Shown in pieces: positions 7,788-15,835 of a stretch of DNA of 19,380 nt. This stretch comes from Planctomycetota bacterium (GTDB lineage: Bacteria > Planctomycetota > UBA1135 > GCA-002686595): positions 1 through 19,380 of the forward strand of contig JAQBVH010000003.1 of NCBI GenBank assembly GCA_027623615.1, given 5' to 3'. The position numbers and the translations under genes were made by a program. The notes under the pieces were generated by a model, which was not told where the DNA came from, did not search any database, and saw only the letters and a program-made list of their open reading frames with translations. The first letter of the stretch is position 1; each line of letters starts with the position of its first letter.

Positions 7788-9308
7788 CTACTCCGCGCTC
7801 GAGACGAGGTCGAAGCTGGCGTTGGTCCACTCCACGATCGGGTTCGCGTAGAGCATGAAGAACAGGTTGAGCACGGCCAGCACGACCAGCAGGCCGGTCA
7901 GGGCGGGCGCGGGCTTCAGGCTGCGCTCGCCCGGCTCCTTGAGGAACAGGTGCTTGGCGACCCGGACGTAGTAGTAGAGGCTCACGACCGAGTTCAGGAC
8001 CAGGCACATGGCCAGCCACAGGTACTGGCCGTCGTTGACGCCCTGGATGGCCTGGATCAGCTTCCACTTGCCGAGGAAGCCGACCATGGGCGGCAGGCCG
8101 GTCAGGCTGACCAGGAAGACCACCATGCTGACGCCGATGACCGGCGACTTGCGGCCCATGCCGTTGAGCGACTCGTAGGTCTCCTCGCCGGTCTCGCCCG
8201 CGAAGTAGAGCAGGAAGCCGAAGGCGCCCAGGTTCATCAGGTAGTAGGCCACCAGATAGAACATGGCCGCCTCGAACCCCTCGGTGTTCATGGCGGTCAC
8301 GCCCACCAGGATGTAGCCCGCGTGGGCCACCGACGAGTAGGCCAGCATGCGCTTGACGCTCTCCTGGCGCAGGGCGGCCAGGTTGCCGATCGTCATGGTG
8401 ACGGCGGCGAGCAGCGCGATCAGCGAACCCATCTGCAGGCCGTAGTCCTGCACCGCCTCGGCAGCATCGGGGTTCATGAAGAGCACCGCGATGAAGCGCA
8501 GCAGAGCGCCGAAGCCGGCGGCTTTAGAGGCGACGGCCAGGAAGGTCGTGACCGGGGTGGGCGCGCCCTCGTAGACGTCCGGCGCCCAGAAGTGGAACGG
8601 GGCGACGGAGATCTTGTACGAGAAGCCGCCGAGGATGAGCACCATCGCCACGGCGACCGCGCCGGGGCTCTGGGTGATGGCGGTCGCCAGGCTGCGCGGC
8701 AGGTCCTCGCCGGTGGCGCTCGCCATGACGGCCAGGTCCAGGGTGCCGGTCAGGCCGTAGAGCAGGCTGATGCCGTAGACCATCACGCCGGCCGACAGGC
8801 CGCCGAAGACGATGTACTTCATCGCCGCCTCGGCCGAGCGCTTCTCTCCCTTGTGGAAGCCGGCCAGGGCGTACGACGCAAGGGAGAGCAGCTCCAAACC
8901 GAGCACGAGCAACAACAGGTTGTTCGTGCCGACCATGAAGAAGATGCCGACGCCCGCCCCGAGCAGCAGGAAGTAGTACTCCCCGATGCGGTGCTTGCGC
9001 TCGCGACGATCCTGCATCACGAAGAACATCACCACCGCGAGGGCAGCGCACGTGAACAGCTTGAAGAAGTTCCCGAAGCGGTCGACGCGGACGATGCCGA
9101 AGGCATGGTCCGGCTCCTTCTGGAAGGCCAGGAGCAGCACGAAGGCCGCCAACCCAAGCCCTGCGATCGAGATCCATCCCAGGCGGGACGAGTTGCGCTC
9201 TTTCCAGATCAGGTCCATGGCCAGGACCAGGAGAGAGGTCGCGACCAGGATCAGCTCCGGGGCAAGGAGCGAGATGCCCGTGGTGTGCACGTCGTTCAGC
9301 AGCAGCAC
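7788..9308 (-). CDS. nuoN: NADH-quinone oxidoreductase subunit N (complex I antiporter-like)
   Basis: One of three Mrp-antiporter-like proton channels in the membrane arm of complex I. The 506-residue protein is hydrophobic throughout, with about 14 membrane helices. Key charged residues are in place: E139 in LGLELLSLASYAL (TM5), K164 in AMKY, K232 in YKISVAPFHFWAPDVYEG and K262 in SKAAGF, matching the proton-path lysines of NuoN. SLTGLPP near the C-terminal third is also typical. The start is GTG at 9308, 14 nt after the nuoM stop, with GAGG seven bases before it as a ribosome binding site. It is the last gene of the operon, its usual place in nuo clusters, and ends 8 bp from the convergent gene. 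Confidence 0.95.
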   Translation of the reverse strand: MLLLNDVHTTGISLLAPELILVATSLLVLAMDLIWKERNSSRLGWISIAGLGLAAFVLLLAFQKEPDHAFGIVRVDRFGNFFKLFTCAALAVVMFFVMQDRRERKHRIGEYYFLLLGAGVGIFFMVGTNNLLLLVLGLELLSLASYALAGFHKGEKRSAEAAMKYIVFGGLSAGVMVYGISLLYGLTGTLDLAVMASATGEDLPRSLATAITQSPGAVAVAMVLILGGFSYKISVAPFHFWAPDVYEGAPTPVTTFLAVASKAAGFGALLRFIAVLFMNPDAAEAVQDYGLQMGSLIALLAAVTMTIGNLAALRQESVKRMLAYSSVAHAGYILVGVTAMNTEGFEAAMFYLVAYYLMNLGAFGFLLYFAGETGEETYESLNGMGRKSPVIGVSMVVFLVSLTGLPPMVGFLGKWKLIQAIQGVNDGQYLWLAMCLVLNSVVSLYYYVRVAKHLFLKEPGERSLKPAPALTGLLVVLAVLNLFFMLYANPIVEWTNASFDLVSSAE

Positions 9309-9322
9309 TTGGGAGCCTCGGA

Positions 9323-10870
9323 TCAGCTACCCGGACTGAGGAGCTTCATCAGGTCAATGACCCCGACGTCCATCCAGTCCAGCAGGTAGTAGGGGAAGAT
9401 CCCCAGGAAGACGCAGAGGAAGAGCAGCGGCGCCAGCGAGAAGATCTCTCGCCCCGTGATGTCCTCGTAGTCCTTGTACTTCTCGTTCAGCGGGCCGAGG
9501 AAGACGCGCTGCAAGGCCCACAGGATGTACGCGCCGGTCAGGACCACGCCGAGGGCTGCGATCAGGACCAGGATGCGGAAGCGCGGGTCCGGCGACTGGA
9601 AGGAGCCGACCAGGGTCATCGCCTCGGAGACGAACCCGGCCATGCCGGGCAGGCCGAGGGAGGCGAAGAAGGCGATCGTGGCCAGGGCCCAGTAGCGGGG
9701 CATGGGCTGGGCCACGCCGCCGAAGGCGTTCAGGTCGCGGTGGTGCGCCCGGTCGTAGATGACACCCACGACCAGGAAGCAGGCGGCGCTCGAGGTGCCG
9801 TGGTTGAACATCTGCAGCGCAGCGCCGTTCATGCCCCACTCGGTCAGTGCCGCCATTCCCAGCAGCACGAAGCCCATGTGGGACACGGACGAGTAGGCCA
9901 CCATCCGCTTGAAGTCGGTCTGGCCCAGGGCGACGTAGGCGCCGTAGACGATCGAGATCACCCCGAGCACGCCCAGGATGTAGGCGTTGTCCCGGAACGC
10001 GTCCGGCACGATCGGGAAGCAACCACGGATCAGGCCGTACCCCCCTAGCTTGAGCAGGATGCCGGCCAGGATGACCGAGATCGGCGTGGGCGCCTGCACG
10101 TGGGCGTCCGGTAGCCAGGTGTGGAACGGGAAGCACGGGATCTTGATCGCGAAGCCGATGAACAGGAACCAGAACACCCAGGTGGTGAACTGCATCCCGA
10201 GGAGCTCCGGTCCCGCGGCCCAACCCTGCGCGCCGCCGATGGCCATCATCGCGGGGATCGAGAAGGTCTCCATTCCGTCCGGCTGGTTGAGATACAGGGC
10301 GACCAGCGCCACGAGCATCAACACCGAGCCGGCGAGGGTGTAGAGGAAGAACTTGATCGCCGCGTACTCGCGCTTCGGACCGCCCCAGATGCCGATGAGG
10401 AAGTACATCGGCAGGAGCATCACTTCCCAGAACACGTAGAACAGGAAGTAGTCCAGCGAGATGAACACGCCCAGGATGCCCACCTCGAGCATCAGCAGCA
10501 GGGCGAAGTAGGCCTTGCTCACGCGCGGCACGGTCTCGCTCGCGGGGACTGCCAGGAAGAGCAGGATCGTCGTCAGCCACACCAGGGGCAGGCTGAGCCC
10601 ATCGACACCGACACGCCAGAAGACGTTGAAGTTGTTGATGGAGATCCAGGAGGCTTCCTGGGCGTATTGGTACCCCGAGTGGCCCTTGTCGTACCCCCAG
10701 TACACCACGCTCGCGAGGACGAACGGGATGAAGGTGGCGACGTAGGTGATCCCCTTGACCAGGGTCATGTTCGTCTTGGGAACGAACATGATGGCCGCCA
10801 TTCCGATCATCGGAATGAAGGTGATCCAGGCCAGGATCGAACTCGGAAGGTCGAGGTTGAAGGTCTCCAT
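9323..10870 (-). CDS. nuoM: NADH-quinone oxidoreductase subunit M (complex I antiporter-like)
   Basis: Second antiporter-like proton channel of the complex I membrane arm; 515 residues, near the normal length. Conserved ionisable residues are E149 in VFWEVMLLPM (TM5), K243 in AIKIPCFPFHTWLPDAH (TM7) and K274 in LLKLGGYG (TM8); VSEAM near the C-terminus carries the TM12 glutamate. HVQAPTPISVILAG (257-270) is diagnostic of this subunit against NuoL and NuoN. The start is ATG at 10870, 18 nt after the nuoL stop. The stretch before it is C-rich with no Shine-Dalgarno match, so translation may depend on ribosomes arriving from nuoL. Nothing is missing or broken. Confidence 0.96.
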   Translation of the reverse strand: METFNLDLPSSILAWITFIPMIGMAAIMFVPKTNMTLVKGITYVATFIPFVLASVVYWGYDKGHSGYQYAQEASWISINNFNVFWRVGVDGLSLPLVWLTTILLFLAVPASETVPRVSKAYFALLLMLEVGILGVFISLDYFLFYVFWEVMLLPMYFLIGIWGGPKREYAAIKFFLYTLAGSVLMLVALVALYLNQPDGMETFSIPAMMAIGGAQGWAAGPELLGMQFTTWVFWFLFIGFAIKIPCFPFHTWLPDAHVQAPTPISVILAGILLKLGGYGLIRGCFPIVPDAFRDNAYILGVLGVISIVYGAYVALGQTDFKRMVAYSSVSHMGFVLLGMAALTEWGMNGAALQMFNHGTSSAACFLVVGVIYDRAHHRDLNAFGGVAQPMPRYWALATIAFFASLGLPGMAGFVSEAMTLVGSFQSPDPRFRILVLIAALGVVLTGAYILWALQRVFLGPLNEKYKDYEDITGREIFSLAPLLFLCVFLGIFPYYLLDWMDVGVIDLMKLLSPGS

Positions 10871-10888
10871 TGGGGGGTGGAGGCTCGG

Positions 10889-13168
10889 TCAGGAAAGCAG
10901 GTGGAAGGCGGCGACGAGAATCCCGCCGGCCACCGCGAAGGAGACGTACTGCTGGATGCGTCCGGTTTGGAACAACCGGACCGCGGAACCGAACGCCTGG
11001 GTGAGGTTGCCAACCAGGTTCACGATCCCGTCCACGATGTGCTTGTCGATCCAGGCACAGAGAAAGCCCAGGCCCTTGCCGATCCGGCCGACCGAGAGGA
11101 CCACGCCGTCGACGACGTTCTCGTCGAACCAGCGCTGTCCGTTGGCCAGGGCCTTGCTGCCCTTGATGACCGACGCGTCGACGACCTCGTCGACGTAGTA
11201 CTTGTTCTCGACCCAGACGTAAGCCTCGCCCAGGGTCTCGGTGACCTTGGCGGGGTTCCACTTGCGGCGCAGGTACATCTGCGCGGCAACGAAGACCCCG
11301 ATCAGGAGCACACCGATCGACACGATCAGCGCCGTGTAGTGCGGGTTGAAGCCGTGGTAGAAGTGCTCGAGGTCGTCCGCGGCGGTGCCGTGGCGATGCG
11401 CGAGGCCGCCGACCATGCCCTTGAGGTTCGTCTCGGTCAGATCGACGCCCGGATACATCGTGCGCCAATCGACCATTCGGGTGAACCACGTGCCGTGGTT
11501 GCCCATCAGGTCCAGCGGGTGCAGGAACCAGACGTAGCCGCCGAGCATGCCCAGGGCCGCCAGCGACATCAGCGAGATCGTCATGTTCTTCGGCGACTCG
11601 TGCGCGTGCTCGTCCACGTGGTGGTCACGCGGCGCGCCGAAGAAGGTCATGAAGATCAGGCGGAACATGTAGAAGGTCGTCAGACAGGCCGCGACCGGCA
11701 GGAACACCGATGCCGCGAAGTTGCCGCCGTTGAACTTCAGGGACATGCCGCCGAAGGCCGCCGCGATGATCCGATCCTTCGAGTAGAAACCCGAGAACAG
11801 CGGCATGCCCGCGATGGCCAGCGTGCAGATCAACATGCACGCGAAGGTGATGGGCATCTTCTTGCGCAGGCCGCCCATCTTGCGCATGTCCTGCTCATGG
11901 TGGCAGCCGTGGATCACGGAGCCGGCCGACAGGAACAGGCACGCCTTGAAGAAGGCGTGGGTGACCATGTGGAACAGGCCCGCGACCAGGCCCAGGGCTC
12001 CGCAGCCGATCGAGGCCACCATGAACCCGAGCTGACTGATCGTCGAGTAGGCCAGCACGCCCTTGATGTCGTAGACCGTGCAGCCGATCGTCGCCGCGAA
12101 GAGCGCAGTGACCGCGCCGACGGCGGCAATGACCGCCAGGGCCTCCGGGCTCATCAGCGGGAAGGTGCGGCCGAGGAGGAACACGCCGGCGGCGACCATG
12201 GTCGCCGCGTGGATCATCGCGGAGACGGGGGTCGGACCCTCCATCGCGTCGGGCAGCCAGATGTGCAGGGGGACCTGCGCCGACTTGCCCACCGTGCCGC
12301 CGAAGACGAACAGGCCGGCGACGGTCAGCCAGAGCGGGTAGTCCCCGTGGTTGGCCTCCACGATGGCCGAGGCGTTGCTCCACAGGTCCGTGAACCGGAA
12401 GCTGCCGGCGATCGTGTCGCCCTCGATCAGCCCCTGGGCTACGTACTCGTTGTATTGCTCCGGGATGAGGAAGTAGAGCATCGCCATCCCGAACAGGAGG
12501 CAGGTGTCCCCCACCCGGGTGGTCATGAACGCCTTCTTGCACGCCGCGGCGGCTTGCTTGATCCGGTGGCTGGTCGGATCCTGGGCGAAGTGACCGATGA
12601 GCAGGTAGCTCATCAGGCCCATCAGCTCCCAGAAGATGAACAGGAACAGCAGGTTGTCGCTGAGCACCAGCCCCAGCATCGCGAACGTGAACAGGCTGAT
12701 GTTCGCGAAGAAGATGTGGTAGCGACGGTCGCCCTGCATGTACCCGATGGAGAACAGGTGCACGAAGAAGGACACGATGCCCACCACGGCGAGCATGGCG
12801 GCGCCCAGGCCGTCGTACATCAGGCCGGTGGGCAGGCTCAGGCCCGCGTCCTTGGCCCGGGACATGTACAGCCAGTCCCAGCTGAACGTCTGGCCCTCCG
12901 GACCTGGCCGGACCGACTCTGCGAAGAAGGCCGACCCCGCGTGCCCGTCGACGCCCACGCTGGTGTGGCCGTAGGCGACGAAGAACATGGTCACGGTGAT
13001 GCACATCACCACGAACATGCCCCCGGTCATCAGCCAGTCGCCCTTCCGCGGCAGGTGCTTGCCGAAGAAGATCTGGATGACGTAACCCGCCAGCGGGATC
13101 AGCGGCACCGCCAGGAGCCACTTCCACTGGGCGATCGTCAGGGGGTTGAGGGATTCGGGATCCGGCAT
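10889..13168 (-). CDS. nuoL: NADH-quinone oxidoreductase subunit L (complex I, distal antiporter-like)
   Basis: Distal proton channel of complex I, carrying the long lateral helix that runs along the membrane arm. At 759 residues it is longer than the E. coli protein of about 613. Proton-path residues are E181 in FWELMGL, K295 in GKSAQVPLHIWLPDAMEG, H320 in IHAATMV, K369 in DIKGVLAYST and K408 in THAFFKACLF. The extra length is in two places: an insertion near 66-112 and the long C-terminal part (about 590-759), which includes VENKYYVDEV and WFDENVVDGVV. Such segments occur in many bacterial NuoL proteins ahead of the last helix. The start is ATG at 13168, 12 nt after the nuoK stop, with no clear ribosome binding site. 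Confidence 0.96.
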   Translation of the reverse strand: MPDPESLNPLTIAQWKWLLAVPLIPLAGYVIQIFFGKHLPRKGDWLMTGGMFVVMCITVTMFFVAYGHTSVGVDGHAGSAFFAESVRPGPEGQTFSWDWLYMSRAKDAGLSLPTGLMYDGLGAAMLAVVGIVSFFVHLFSIGYMQGDRRYHIFFANISLFTFAMLGLVLSDNLLFLFIFWELMGLMSYLLIGHFAQDPTSHRIKQAAAACKKAFMTTRVGDTCLLFGMAMLYFLIPEQYNEYVAQGLIEGDTIAGSFRFTDLWSNASAIVEANHGDYPLWLTVAGLFVFGGTVGKSAQVPLHIWLPDAMEGPTPVSAMIHAATMVAAGVFLLGRTFPLMSPEALAVIAAVGAVTALFAATIGCTVYDIKGVLAYSTISQLGFMVASIGCGALGLVAGLFHMVTHAFFKACLFLSAGSVIHGCHHEQDMRKMGGLRKKMPITFACMLICTLAIAGMPLFSGFYSKDRIIAAAFGGMSLKFNGGNFAASVFLPVAACLTTFYMFRLIFMTFFGAPRDHHVDEHAHESPKNMTISLMSLAALGMLGGYVWFLHPLDLMGNHGTWFTRMVDWRTMYPGVDLTETNLKGMVGGLAHRHGTAADDLEHFYHGFNPHYTALIVSIGVLLIGVFVAAQMYLRRKWNPAKVTETLGEAYVWVENKYYVDEVVDASVIKGSKALANGQRWFDENVVDGVVLSVGRIGKGLGFLCAWIDKHIVDGIVNLVGNLTQAFGSAVRLFQTGRIQQYVSFAVAGGILVAAFHLLS

Positions 13169-13180
13169 CGGGGCTGAGCT

Positions 13181-13483
13181 CTACTCCCGGAGGAGGTCGG
13201 CCTCGCTCGGCTTGACCGAGTGGAACAGGTGGAACACGTTGAGGACGATCGCCAGGGCGACCGCCGCCTCCGCCGCGGCCAGGATGATGATGAAGATCAC
13301 GAACATCTGGCCATCGATCCCGCCTCCATTGAAGCGGTTGAAGGCGGCGAAGTTGATGCTGGAGGCGTTGAGGATCATCTCGATCCCCATCAGCACGTAG
13401 AGGATGTTGCGCCGGCTGACGATGCAGATGATGCCCAGCGCGAACAGGGCCACGGAGACGAACAGGTAGGCCTCGATCCCCAT
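13181..13483 (-). CDS. nuoK: NADH-quinone oxidoreductase subunit K
   Basis: Small membrane subunit of complex I next to NuoJ and NuoN, related to MrpC; exactly 100 residues, the typical size. Three membrane helices are evident. The two buried glutamates needed for proton transfer are present: E35 in LMGIEMILNA and E72 in LAAAEAAVALAI. The short NFAAFNRFNG loop between helices 2 and 3 is also typical. The ATG overlaps the nuoJ stop by one base (TGATG), pointing to coupled translation. It ends 12 nt before nuoL. Confidence 0.96.
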   Translation of the reverse strand: MGIEAYLFVSVALFALGIICIVSRRNILYVLMGIEMILNASSINFAAFNRFNGGGIDGQMFVIFIIILAAAEAAVALAIVLNVFHLFHSVKPSEADLLRE

Positions 13484-14100
13484 CAGACCTGGCCCTCCTC
13501 GGGAGTGAAGTCCTCGGTCCTGCGGCGCGCGATGTAGACCGCGGCGACCAGGGCGACCGTGAGCAGGAAGGCGGCCAGCTCGAACGCGACCACGTACTGC
13601 TTCGGGTCGAGGAAGGCGATGCCGATGTCGTGCGCCTTGGTGGTGGGCTCCTCGAGGGTCTCGGCCATCGCCCAGGTCTTGACGCCGACGCCGACCATCT
13701 GGGAGACCAGGAAGGCGATGCCGCCGCCGATCAGAGCGGTGGCGGCGCCGATCCGCGGCAGGCTGCGCTCGTTCAGGTCCGGCTTGGTGAGCATCACACC
13801 GAACAGGAGCAGGGCCAGCACTCCGCCGACGTAGATCAGGACCTGCGCCATGGCGAGGAAGTCGCTGCCCAGGATCAGGAAGAAGCCCGCCACGCCTAGG
13901 AAGGTCGCCATGAGGGCGAACGCCGAGCGGACGACCGAGCGCTCCCAGATGCAGACCGCAGCGCCCCCGAGGGTCAGCGAGGCAAAGATCGAGAACATCA
14001 GCCCTTCTACGCCAGCTTCGAGCAGGCCCTTGCCCGCCGACCCGAAAGCCAGGAAGGCCAGCACCGTGTAGAAGAGCCGCTGTCGGTTGAGCTCGGACAC
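13483..14100 (-). CDS. nuoJ: NADH-quinone oxidoreductase subunit J
   Basis: Membrane subunit of complex I near the Q-module junction, with five membrane helices; 205 residues. The diagnostic segment is AMAQVLIYVGGVLALLLFGVML, containing the family's VQ-IVYVGAV-LFLFVVML-like helix, the pi-bulge helix TM3 involved in coupling. A loop of about 30 residues (KTWAMAETLEEPTTKAHDIG) separates the last two helices. The start is GTG at 14100, immediately after the nuoI stop with no spacer. A purine-rich GAGGAGGG inside the end of nuoI serves as the ribosome binding site. The C-terminus IARRRTEDFTPEEGQV is short and charged. Confidence 0.93.
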   Translation of the reverse strand: MSELNRQRLFYTVLAFLAFGSAGKGLLEAGVEGLMFSIFASLTLGGAAVCIWERSVVRSAFALMATFLGVAGFFLILGSDFLAMAQVLIYVGGVLALLLFGVMLTKPDLNERSLPRIGAATALIGGGIAFLVSQMVGVGVKTWAMAETLEEPTTKAHDIGIAFLDPKQYVVAFELAAFLLTVALVAAVYIARRRTEDFTPEEGQV

Positions 14101-14655
14101 CTAGCCCTCCTCGCCCTTCTCTTCTTCAGCCGGGGCTTCTTCCGCCGGGGCAGCCTTGGCTGCCTTGGTGGCCTTCGCCGCGTCCTTGGCTGCCTTCTTC
14201 TCCTCGGCTTCCTTCTTGCGGATGCGCGCGTCACGCGACATGCCCTTGAAGGATAGGAGGTCGTAGTTGAGCTCCGAGCGGTCGTAGGTGACCAGCGCGT
14301 ATTCCGTGCCCATGTGGATGCAATCCTTGGGGCAGGGGTACACGCACAGCTCGCAGAACATGCACTTCTGGTAGTCGAGCGTGAACGTCACCCACTCGAG
14401 CTCCTTGCCGTGCCGGATCGCGTCCATCTCGATGCAGTCGATGGGACAGGCGCGGGCGCAGGCGAGGCAGTTGATGCACTTCTCCTGCTCGAGGTAGTGG
14501 ATGCCGCGGTAACGGTCCGGGATCGGCAGCCGCTCGTCCGGGTACTGGACGGGGATCGGTTTTTGGAGGAAGTACTTCCCCGTGATCTTCATCCCGCCCC
14601 ACGTGGTGGAGAGGGTCTTCCAGACGTTGCCGAAGTACTCCGATGCGCTGACCAT
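14101..14655 (-). CDS. nuoI: NADH-quinone oxidoreductase subunit I, two 4Fe-4S ferredoxin-type, with K/A/E-rich tail
   Basis: Peripheral iron-sulfur subunit that carries electrons through clusters N6a and N6b to NuoB. Two CxxCxxCxxxCP motifs are intact: C60-C63-C66-C70 (CINCLACARACP) and C98-C101-C104-C108 (CMFCELCVYPCP). C74 is an extra cysteine. The core ends near residue 140 (SFKGMSRDARI). About 38 more residues follow (147-184), made almost only of Lys, Ala, Glu and Pro, basic first and then acidic (AEEAPAEEEKGEEG). This low-complexity tail is not part of the usual fold. The start ATG lies four bases after the nuoH stop. In the absence of nuoG this subunit would be the natural entry point for electrons from another donor, which is an inference. 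Confidence 0.96.
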   Translation of the reverse strand: MVSASEYFGNVWKTLSTTWGGMKITGKYFLQKPIPVQYPDERLPIPDRYRGIHYLEQEKCINCLACARACPIDCIEMDAIRHGKELEWVTFTLDYQKCMFCELCVYPCPKDCIHMGTEYALVTYDRSELNYDLLSFKGMSRDARIRKKEAEEKKAAKDAAKATKAAKAAPAEEAPAEEEKGEEG

Positions 14656-14659
14656 GGGG

Positions 14660-15835
14660 CTAACCGACGACGAGGTAGCGCACGTACTCCCAGACCGCAG
14701 TCAGGAGCACGCACAGGAGGGCGAGGGGGGTGAGGTACTTGTAGCCCATCGTCATGACCTGATCGATGCGCACGCGCGGGAGGGTCCAGCGCAGCCACAT
14801 CATCAGGAACACTCCGGCGAACGCCTTGAGGACGAGCGTTCCGAAGCAGACGAGGTTGTAGAGCACGCCGCCTTCGAGGTCCGCCGCGCGCATCAGCGCG
14901 GTGAGCGGGGTCTCGAAGCCGCCGAAGAAGAACACCGCACCGACGACGCTCATCAGGAACATCGCCGCGTACTCCTCCATGAAGAAGAAGGACCAGCGGA
15001 TGCCCGAGTACTCGGTCAGGAAGCCGGCGACCAGCTCGGACTCGGCCTCGGGGAGGTCGAAGGGCGCGCGCTTGGTCTCGGCCAATGCCGCGATCCAGAA
15101 GATCACGAAGGCCGCCATGTTGAACGGGTTGGTGAACACCGCCCAGCCCATGCCGCAGTCCCAGCCGAACAGGGTGGCCTGTTCGCGGCTCGCGTCGAGC
15201 AGGCTGAAGGTGCCGAGCGTCATCAGCGGGCACAGCAGCGAGACGCCGAGGGGGATCTCGTAGGCGACCACCTGGGCCGCCTCGCGCATCGCGCCGTACA
15301 GCGACCACTTGGAGTTCGAGGCCCAACCCGCCATCACGACGCCGATGGTCGTGGTCGAGCCGAGCGCGAGGATCGTGAAGACCCCCAGGTCCATGCGCGC
15401 GAAGTACCAGTCGTACGACAGCGGCATCGCGGCCAGGGCGCCGAAGATGCCGGCCAGCACGATGGCGGGCGCCAGCCAGAAGAGGGCCCGGTCGGCGCCC
15501 TTCGGGATCATGTCCTCCTTCAGGAGGAGCTTGACGCCGTCCGCCAGGGTCTGCGCCCAGCCGTGCCAACCGCCCGCGTACATCGGGCCGTAGCGGCACT
15601 GGATGTGGCCGGAGACCTTGCGCTCCATCCAGACCGACCACATCGCGATCACCGAGACCATCGCGACGATGAACCCGACCGCGATGCCGACGGCCGTGAG
15701 GATGAACATCCACTCCGGCAGCCACTCCGGTCGGATCTTCGCGAGCAGCTCGGTCACGAAGTTGCCGCCGTCATGGGGCGTGCCCATGACGTTGTCCTTG
15801 GTGATGGTGTCCTGCACCAGCGCGAGGAAGCTCAA
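14660..15835 (-). CDS. nuoH: NADH-quinone oxidoreductase subunit H
   Basis: Membrane subunit that forms the quinone chamber roof with NuoB and NuoD; 391 residues, slightly longer than usual because of an N-terminal extension. Signatures are MERKVSGHIQCRYGP (70-84), QTLADGVKLLLKED (95-108), AYEIPLG (191-197) and the charged quinone-side loop ETKRAPFDLPEAESE (253-267). The listed start is TTG at 15835, overlapping the nuoD stop by four bases (TTGA), with GGAG eight bases upstream. ATG at 15787 is an alternative with AAGGA seven bases before it; it would remove the first 16 residues. nuoG, which often lies between nuoD or nuoF and nuoH, is absent here. Confidence 0.95.
   Translation of the reverse strand: MSFLALVQDTITKDNVMGTPHDGGNFVTELLAKIRPEWLPEWMFILTAVGIAVGFIVAMVSVIAMWSVWMERKVSGHIQCRYGPMYAGGWHGWAQTLADGVKLLLKEDMIPKGADRALFWLAPAIVLAGIFGALAAMPLSYDWYFARMDLGVFTILALGSTTTIGVVMAGWASNSKWSLYGAMREAAQVVAYEIPLGVSLLCPLMTLGTFSLLDASREQATLFGWDCGMGWAVFTNPFNMAAFVIFWIAALAETKRAPFDLPEAESELVAGFLTEYSGIRWSFFFMEEYAAMFLMSVVGAVFFFGGFETPLTALMRAADLEGGVLYNLVCFGTLVLKAFAGVFLMMWLRWTLPRVRIDQVMTMGYKYLTPLALLCVLLTAVWEYVRYLVVG

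Noticed and set aside
7749..9389. A 546-codon plus-strand open frame over nuoN
   Set aside because: It has the same antisense composition bias (H, Q, E, D-rich) and overlaps the end of the molybdenum-carrier-like gene. nuoN is unambiguous on the other strand.
10121..13177. A 1018-codon open frame on the plus strand, antisense to nuoL and nuoM
   Set aside because: Its product is a low-complexity mix of His, Asp, Glu, Gln, Arg and Val with no domain, the usual antisense reading of GC-rich genes. The opposite strand encodes clear complex I subunits.
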